Shown here: positions 53,401 through 62,800 of the stretch, piece after piece | Layout: every line of letters begins with the position of its first letter | Numbering within the stretch: the first letter of the stretch is position 1 | Source of the DNA: Paracentrotus lividus | Lineage: Eukaryota; Echinodermata; Echinoidea; Camarodonta; Echinidae | Reading direction: 5' to 3' | DNA: 64,000 nt | NCBI GenBank assembly: GCA_940671915.1 | Contig: CALNVZ010002100.1 | Span: forward strand, 10,758,541 to 10,822,540 | The notes under the pieces: model-generated | Database searches by the model: none | What the model was told of the DNA's origin: nothing | The model's input: the letters and a program-made list of their open reading frames with translations, nothing else | Position numbers and translations under genes: made by a program

Positions 53401-56400
53401 CTATTATGCCCTTAAACATTAAATACAATGTCTGTACATGGTATTTTAGAATGAAAATAACTGCTGCATATAGTTTAATTAGTATTTTTCCATTCCTGTT
53501 ATTTTAGTTTGACATTGGTCATTGGTTGAATCAGCACCATCCTACACACTCTACCTGTTCTCAGCTGATTACTACCATCGGTGAGGCATTGACTGCCTGT
53601 GGGCTAGGGGAGGACCTGGACTCTAAACCCTTACCTCACTATGAAGTCTATCGATCACACCTACAAACAATGTTCCTCTATAACTTCCCTCAGCACTATG
53701 CCGACGTCATGCATGTAGTCATTAAAGGTAAGAATGGTCAACTAGAGAGATGACTTTATTCAATTTTTATTTATTTAATATCAGTTTGGCAGAAAAGCTG
53801 CCAAAGAAAGAAAGAAAAGCACAATACATAGTAAACAAAACATAAAGGCAGCTCTAGATACTTATGACTTGACTGCCCATATATGGAAAGAGCTACATGT
53901 ACATGTAACTTCATAACAATGACCTGAAAGTCTTCCTTACTAAACAAGCTAAATGTACACTGTACGTGAACCAAAGGCTGGCAATAAATATCAAAATGAA
54001 TAACAGACATAAAAAGAAAAGATGAAATTATAAATTGGGATAGCTCAGCAGTATATATTAAAACTCACTGAAATGACTAGGTATATAAATTCAAATATTC
54101 ACAAGAAGATTATACAATAATTAAAGCTGGTGTATAGTTTTGGGAGAAGGAAAAAATTAATTTGGGTTCACAGTTAGATAATATGAAAGATTGAATCCTA
54201 TAACTATTAAAAAAGAAAACAATATATATTACTTGAAATCTCGTTTAACCCTCTTTGTGCTTTGTAGCCATATGGCTACATAATTTTCAATCACCTTTTC
54301 TAAGAATAGCACAAAGAGGGTTAAGTGTCTTTATTTCACAATATAAGTATAAAACGTCGAAAGCCAGGAGCCCGACTCATTTAGCATTCACTCAGCGTTC
54401 ACGTGGAAAACAATGGGGATTCTCGTGTGTGGGTGATACACACCGATCGTTACTCAACCTTCATAGGGTAACCTTCGGCGAGCGGGCAAGGCAGCAAAGG
54501 TCTCAAACGAGAGCTACATTATGTTTCTTTCAAACATTTTCACTGAAATTCACTGGAAATCATGAAAAGAATATCACAAGATAGCTCACACATAACTTTA
54601 GTGCAATGTGGACAAAATGAGACTACATTTGATCGATTTTATGCCGATTCTTTTTTGGTTACCAAAACTATACACCAGGTTTAAGTTGATAAATCTGTTA
54701 AGTACAGATTGATGGAGAAAGTTACATTTTACACCTGAAATCAAGATCATGTGTGTATCAAAAAGGAAAAGTTGAAGTTATGAACATTAATAAGTTGGTT
54801 GAGCGTGGAGTGCACTTATCATCAAATCAAATATCTAGGTATAAATTAAAAAGTACATACAAAATATTGCAAATATAAAATGATTTTGCAGTAGAGGTAG
54901 ATGGAGAAAGATACTCCCGAAATAATAAGATGGGGGAATTTAAATGATCAAATGACAGGAAGTCTATTCAGAGTTGGCCAGGTTGATGTAATGGTGCAGG
55001 GGTGTTAAACATGGCAGGCAGAGAGTTAATATTCCTTTTCCTTGTATACATGTAGGTATGGAGGAGAAGAGCATTAAGCTGAAAGTGCTTGAGGATGCAT
55101 TGAAGACATTAGACTGTCCTTTACTTCCAGATTTTGGAGATATAGGACAGAAACAAGTTGAAAAGCTTGTTCAGGAAGAAACACTTCTTTCACTCAATGA
55201 GGTAATTTTTTGTTATTATACCCAACATTCATCTGGTGTCCGGCTGATAAATTAAAAAATTATACTTCCACGTTAGATTTATTGCTCCGAGAATAATGAT
55301 TATTTAAATGTACATGTATATAGATTAAATAGAGAGGTATCCTGAAATATCTGTGAGCCATATGTTAAGCTTGAGACCTATCCTCAATTACATGTATCTC
55401 TACCTTTGAATCATTAATACAAGCAAGTATTTTTAGGTTTTTACATTGCATCAAATGATTAGGAATATATGATCATTATAAAAGGATAAGATACACAATA
55501 TATGTTACTGTCATAAACATCTCTTTGTCCATATTCAAGACTTTTTGAACAGGTTTTAAATATGCATTCTTGAAATTGAAAATGAACAATAATTGTCCAA
55601 GTTTAGATATTTTCTTCATTTCAATTAGTGTTACTTCTATGTGTTTTAACAGCTTGTAGAAAGTCTGGAATGGCTGGGTAATTACTTCTCTCGTCAGAGA
55701 CACAGCAAACAAGAGCTTCTTCAGTTTGGATTGTATAATCATTGGAAAGATTACATGCCTGCACTCTCAAGCTTCCTAGGATATCTGGCTCTTAACTGTG
55801 TTCTCAAGGAAGCTAAGAGGCTACAAGAGACTCCTGCCAATATAGAACAAGGTATTCTTTCACAAGCCTCTCTCTTTATCATTTTCTCTCCATCTCTTTT
55901 CCTTTTATTCTTCCTTTTTTTTTCTACTTCTTTCTCTCATTCTCTATCCTTCTTGATCTCTCTTTCTCTCTCTGACAGTCTTCTTTATTCATTTAATGAT
56001 AATAAGATACATGTAGATTTATATCGCACCTAATATTTTGTTTCTTGGCACACAGTGTTTTTCCTCATTAAGCAGTTGCCCCTATATCCAATAGAAGGCT
56101 AGGAAAATCGCAGTGAAGTGAAATACATATAAAGATAAGTACATATGTAATCCAGAGAAAGGTTCAAATGTGGGTAAATTGTTGATATAATTTTCTTCCT
56201 TTAATTTACTAAGTACAATACAATACAATATAATAGAAGATTGATTGCCATGTTCAACCTATAAATGTAACAATTGAAATAAATGTTTCTGATTTCTATA
56301 ATGAAATGTTGCGGTATGTCAGAGACAATATATTCTTGTTACACAGGTATTAAGAAGCTTTGGGGTCTAGTTCTCTCATTCTTCTCACCTTGGATCGGAC

Positions 56401-59400
56401 CAGCAGAGGCTCCATCACCATCCAAGTAAGTCTTATCAGAGCTAGTAGGGCTTTTGTTCATACCTCAGTGCCAAGAGGTCATTGTGTCATAACACAGAGC
56501 TAACACCCTTCTAGCTTTCAAGAAAAGATAAGATGAGATTAGATATGGTTTATTCAATAAAATCTTGGAATTGAGATTCATTCACATGTACAAACAGTTT
56601 CACATGGTAAAAAGTGCAATAGGGTATACATAAATAATACAATACAGTAATACAATTTCATAGGATTTACGATAGGAGATATTTTGATCATACTTAGTTA
56701 GATATAAATGGAGAGCATTAACATAATGGAATATCATGGTAAGTACATGTATATTGATATCTTGAAATTGAAAGGTAGATTTGTTTAACTTAAGATCTTC
56801 AATGATCTTCATGATATCATATGTACAACTGATGAACAGAGACAGATTTCACCGATCCGTCAATGTAATGTGCAAGTCTTTTTTCTTTAAATCTATAGTG
56901 ATAATGGTGATTTACTCCTGAATAATCTTATTTATTGAACCTGAATCTTAAGTACAGTTCCATTCTTCAAAGTTATGCAATGCTTTTATTATCCAATTAA
57001 TAACTGTATGATACTTGCATAAAGCAAAAGCTTATATTCTTGTAAAGGGTATTCATCTACAACATAAGACAGATGTTTAGTTTGTAAAGTGATGATCAGA
57101 GTTTACATTTAATACATGTACATTCAACTTCAGCTGCTTACATTATAGACGTACATACATTTACATGTTGTTAGTTGAGAAAGAGAAGGTCGTTAAGTTA
57201 TTTTCTCGTTTCTAAAATTGGAATTGGCCATTATTTCTAATTTTTGTTTAGATATTTTGTAAAGATGTATTATTCATTCATCAACCAAACTTTTACTTCT
57301 TGTGAGCTCCCGAAAATGTACTAAAAACGTGTTTCAAACCCCCCTCATAAACTTTAAACGCGACTAACTGGCAAACGCAAAAAGGGGTTAACGTCCTGCT
57401 CATCCTCAACCGACGATGTTTGATATGTAGAGTAAGGATATGTAACTGTAACACCCCAGTGTATTGAATAGATTGACTACAAGTTCTGCATATAAATAAT
57501 AATATAATGTTTGATATTGTTTTTTAGGCCTGGAACCTTGCAAGTGCTACCAGCATGGTCTGAGGGAGATGTGGACAGTGCTTTGGTTATTGTAACACTC
57601 TTTGCTGAGACAACCAGCTTTATGCAAGCTCTCTTCCACAGTAAGATGACAATCATAGATATTTGTCCTATTTGTTTTGTTGTGGGATTTAGTTTTTTAA
57701 CTATAGAAATCTTTGTGTAAATGGTCAGTGACTAGTCAGAATTTTTTTATCGACATAGTGATTATTTACTAAAATTGTAGCTTTCCCACACTGATAGTTA
57801 AGGTTTATACAAATGAATGTTGGTATTAAAAGTAAGAATGTAATAGAAATCAAATAGATCTATTTCTTACTCCCCATGAAATCTTTAACCCTTTGAATTT
57901 ATTTTGAAACAATTGTTTAAACTATGAATGTATACTTACAGAGATTTCTTTTTCGATTGACCTATTGATGATACTCAGATCTATAAAGCAATTTTTTCAA
58001 TATTAACAGTAAGGTCATGGACAATTATGTTTTTTGATTTTCCTTTGCTCTGTAATGTGCCAACCTGTGTGGGTAGGTGTCCTAACGGGTCAGTTGTTCA
58101 TGGGCTGGTTTCCCAGGGAGGGAGGAATTTAAAAGACCTTTATATAATATTGAAACATTGGCATTAAAAGATTGATTGATCTGTTTGGATGCAGATGCCC
58201 AACAGCCAGCGACTACCAATGTGCTTTCCATGTTCTGGTCTTACTACATCCGCTCATTGGCTAAGAAAGGAGTGAGAGAAGACATACTGTATGCTTACCA
58301 CCGAGCGATGGCTAGCTTGCCTTGGGCTGAGTTCTATCCTGACGTCTACTGTATGGAATCCATGATAAAGGTTAGTCAGTCATGTATGCCAACCACTGGG
58401 CAACCACTGGGCTTAGGATTTGTCTAGTCCAGGTTAGCTTCTGTACATCATTGACAGCTCTCATAGCACAATGTCAATAATAAGTTCAACTGTAACTTTT
58501 GTTCAACACCTTTTTTGTAGCTTTTGCAATGTATATGGGTATTAACAGAAAGCCAAACATATTTAAAAAGCATCAATAATTTCAGGTAGGCTCTTTATAC
58601 ATTTGAAAGGAAACTTTAAATTGAAATACTAGCAAATACTGTGAGCTAAGCATGGGATATGACCTTTTTTGCATTTTTGTCTTTACTGCAGTTGGAGAAC
58701 ACCAAAAAAAAAAAAATGAAATAAATGTCATGTGATGGGTTTTGACCAATCATGAGGCATAAAATAACAGAGCAATTCTATAAATTTTCATGTGTTAGTT
58801 TTATTCTCTTGATTCCTATTCAAGTTTCATTTGACTTATTCAATTCAATTCAATTCAATTCAAGAATGGTTTATTGTGAATAAAAGCAGTATACATGAAT
58901 GACAGCCGAAGGGCTGAAATGGGCATGTTTACAATAAAAAAATACTTAAAGGCATTAACAATTAACAATACCAAACATTACATGTAAATTGATGAAAAAT
59001 ATACCGTGTGCAATAAGTATTGTCGCCCCTTACTTAGAATTTACAAAAATGCAATATAAATCATTATTTGACTGAATTTCATTGGTATAAACACAATGTT
59101 TTGACTTATAATATATCAGTTAACATTAATATTAACTAACATAGCAATTTAACGGAAAAAGTTTCCCCCTGGGGGTCAAAGACGCTGGACCTACGATCTT
59201 GCCAATTTTTCTAAGCTTGACCCAGTAAAAACAGTCTAACTGATCGATGCTTATTCTTCACCCCATCTCCCCGGACCTTCCAACAGTGTTAAACCCATCT
59301 TTTCGACCTGCCAAGCAGACTTGGTATCTCTTTGTCCGTTTCCCTTCTTTTCTCCGAGTTTTAGCTAATTTTCTTTTGCTCTCAGTACTTTCCTTCTTCC

Positions 59401-59766
59401 TCCTGTCATTATTGTCCACCATTTTTCAATGTCCGCAAGGAGGTTCGAGATCTCTAAATTCATGCAAGAAAGTTCAAACCAGCATTGCTCTACTTATACA
59501 CATCACACAAAGTTCATCTATACATCATACAAAAGGTAATTTCAACAGCTAAGTTGGCATATTTGTTTCAAAGCCGAAATCATTACTCCCCTAAGTACTA
59601 AGTTTAATATAAGCATGATGTAGGGGGTGACAATACTTATTGCACACGGTATACTTAGATATCAAAATACATACATTTGCAGAAATTGACATAAGATAGA
59701 GAATTTTGAAAAAGTTGGATCCAACTGGATTTGTGTGTGTGTGTGTGTTTTTTTGTTTTGTTTTTT

Positions 59767-59810
<44 letters not shown>

Positions 59811-62800
59811 CAGATAATAAACGAATATGAACATTCCTTGGAGTTTAACAGGTCAATAAGATATGGTATGGAACTTTTTCTGAAACGGTCGGTTTTACAC
59901 CTAAATTGTTTAAAATTGGGAACATGTCTTAAAGAGATTGTAACAGTCTTCCTCTTTGGCAGCCAGTCCCTACACCTAGGATTTTCTAAAAGAGATTTTG
60001 CAAAGTCAATACATATATTTTCTCTTCTTGTTTGTAACCGTTCCAATCCACATCTTATTAACGCATTTTCATAATCTATATAATTCATGCCAAGCATTAT
60101 TTTACACACTCTTTTTTGTATTCTTTCTAAATCTCCTACTTGTTTTACAGTCAATCCTCCATTAAAAACCGGGACACAATATTCTAAAATTGGACAAATA
60201 TATCCTGTGTAGATTTGAATAAGGTCAGAAATTGGGAGATTATACTGCTTGACCATTCTAAACATATACATTTTTTTGTTGCATCTTTTTATAATATCAG
60301 AAATGTGTACATCCCATTTCAAATTTGACTGAATATAAACGCCAAGTATTTTAACAGTATCTGTATATTTCAGGTAAGTATCTCCAATACACAATACATC
60401 AGGTAAAGGTGGATTTTTTGCAAAAGTAACTCTGATAACAGTACATTTATTTGGATTTAGTTTCATATGATTATCAGAAGACCAGTTAACTAGTTAACTT
60501 ATTTTTATTATTGCTAGATGTATGAAGCTGGTCAGGATAGCTGTCTTCTCTTCTTAGCATCTATCTTCCATCGTATCCAATGGACCGGTATTTTGGAATG
60601 CATCATCGCTAGGGGTGACCTACAGACAGCAAATCAGTTCCTCTCAGCATTACTCAGCATGCTCATTATCTTTGGCAACTCTGTACCTATTATGCAGTCA
60701 CAGGTGAGCAAATGTTCTGTGCATAATACCTGTGGTACACATGGCCAGATTGTCAAATATACACGAATATACACGAAAAGAATGATACTATTTTTTATCT
60801 GTTTTGTGGTTCTCACACTTGAAGAATGTATGCCCATTTTCGTTTATTAAATAAGGGTTTGTATCTGTTAAAACTATGGTTCATTGTCGGGTGTTGTCCG
60901 TTTAAAGGGACTAAATAATTTTTTTCTGTTCATTTTGATGGATATCAACTGATGCCAAAAATCAACATCCAATCCATACATGTGAGAGCCACACAATCAT
61001 AAACATAGAGCTATTTGTTTCTTGTACATTTTCTTATCCAGTCATGTGTGACAGCAGTATTCTGATTTGATTAAAATTGTCTCGTTTTCATTTTGATTAT
61101 TTAACATACTATATTTTACCTGATGGTTAAGAAAGCAAGTAAATGTTTGTTGGTATTCAACCGGAGGATCTATAGCTTTAATTCCAGAGGACTTGATTTC
61201 ACAAAAGCGAGGAGAATGGTATATTCATTATGTAATCCCACAATGCAGTCGTCCCACTCTATACTTCTTGGTATAAAATTGAATAAACTCCTAAACTTTT
61301 CAGAAGTATTGCTCTACTGGCTCTCATTAGACAATAAATACAATGTTTATGTACAGATCGCTTTGGATGGTATCCCTAAAGTTTGTATTTTATATTTTTG
61401 AAAGAAAATAAGTTAGAAAAATCTTATGCTTATGTTAACTATTGGGAATATAAGGTTAAATAATGTGGATTTCAATAGACTATTACCAAAAGCTTCATTT
61501 GTGAGAAATGAATTAATTCATATGAAATGAAATGATTGATTTCATAAAATCGCAGGGAAGCAATATAAAGGTGCTTGTAGCCGAAGCTCACCAATTCCCA
61601 TGGTACTTGCTAGATGAAAGCTGCTATCATAGCGCCACCATGTGGCAGCTTAAGAAGAGTAATCCACGTCTTGTCCTGGAGGAACAATCTGCTGGTTGTA
61701 TTCTAAGGTTAGTTTATTATTATTTCTTGGTTACGTAACATGAAAATATATGGAATACATATAACACTAGAAGCTAATATACTTTGAAAGGATTTTTTTT
61801 TTGGATTAATTTATAATATTTGTATTCACACTTCAATGAAATAATAAATAACATCAAATCACATCAGTTCAAGACTTAAATGTAATAATATCCACTGAAT
61901 TCTTCCATTCTCGTAGGTTTGATACCTGAGGCACCTGATTCTTAGGTCATTTAATCAATACATGTATGTTAAATATAATAGGTCAAATATTCAATCATGA
62001 ATAAGCATGAAAGTGTAACTTCATAGAAACTTGATTAGTTTATCAGGATGGGATTTTGCCGGTGTTCCTGTATTTGGCAAATGAAATACAAATAAATTTA
62101 GCTTAGTTGTTATATAAATATAATTAAACTAAGACCAGAAAACTCAACCTGGAGTGTATAAATATGTGTTATATCTTGAAATCAAATGACATTGAACTAT
62201 TTAATTTCTTTCTTGTTTTGTAGCTTGATGCGAGCAGTAGCTGGGATAGGGAGCACAGAGCCACCGAATCCTCGCCTGGCATCTAAGCAAGCTGCCTATA
62301 TTGGACTGGTGGTTGGTCTTATGTGCCAATGCTCTCAGAATAGAGAGGTCCATGCTGAACAGTTCCATACCCCATTACATGGTCTACTATATGATGTCAC
62401 AATCATCTCGTTCTGAAGAAGGGGAGGGATGGAGGGGAGGGGCATTTAGGGGAGGGGGGGGGGTAGGGATTGTTCTTATGTGCCAATGCTCTCAGAATAG
62501 AAAAAAGTCAGAGCTGAACAGTTCCATATACCATTACTTGGTCTACTATATGTATTCCAATTAGAACGAGTTGAGGATATTGGTGCAAGGGGGGAAAGGC
62601 ATTGAGGGAAGGGTTACGGGTTGGCCTTGTGGAGAGGGGGAAAGTCTTTTAAATGGTACTGTGTGGCATTTCTGAATAATAGACATAGCATGAAGGCACT
62701 TTTTATTCTGAACATAATATCATGTCGCAAGATTGATCTGTAATTCTAATGCAATATAAATCGTATCAGGACAACTATCCCCTGGAGAGTTACCACAGGA

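Larger units (their letters stand above)
58836..60490 (-). mobile_element. 5'-truncated non-LTR retrotransposon, split by a DNA transposon
   Basis: On the reverse strand the element runs from about 60490 to a (TTGAA)n microsatellite tail at 58836-58862, the 3'-end style of CR1/L2-like LINEs. It encodes the RT C-terminal part at 59810-60466. It is interrupted at 59004-59649 and also holds an (AT)n run at about 59771-59804. Confidence 0.85.

Noticed and set aside
61123-61401. Possible extra exon or LINE fragment (92 codons)
   Set aside because: No recognisable motif, no phase-compatible splice sites, and exons 38 and 39 join in phase without it.
62301-62564. G-rich ORF after exon 40
   Set aside because: Glycine-rich reading of a G tract between two copies of the exon 40 edge; not conserved.
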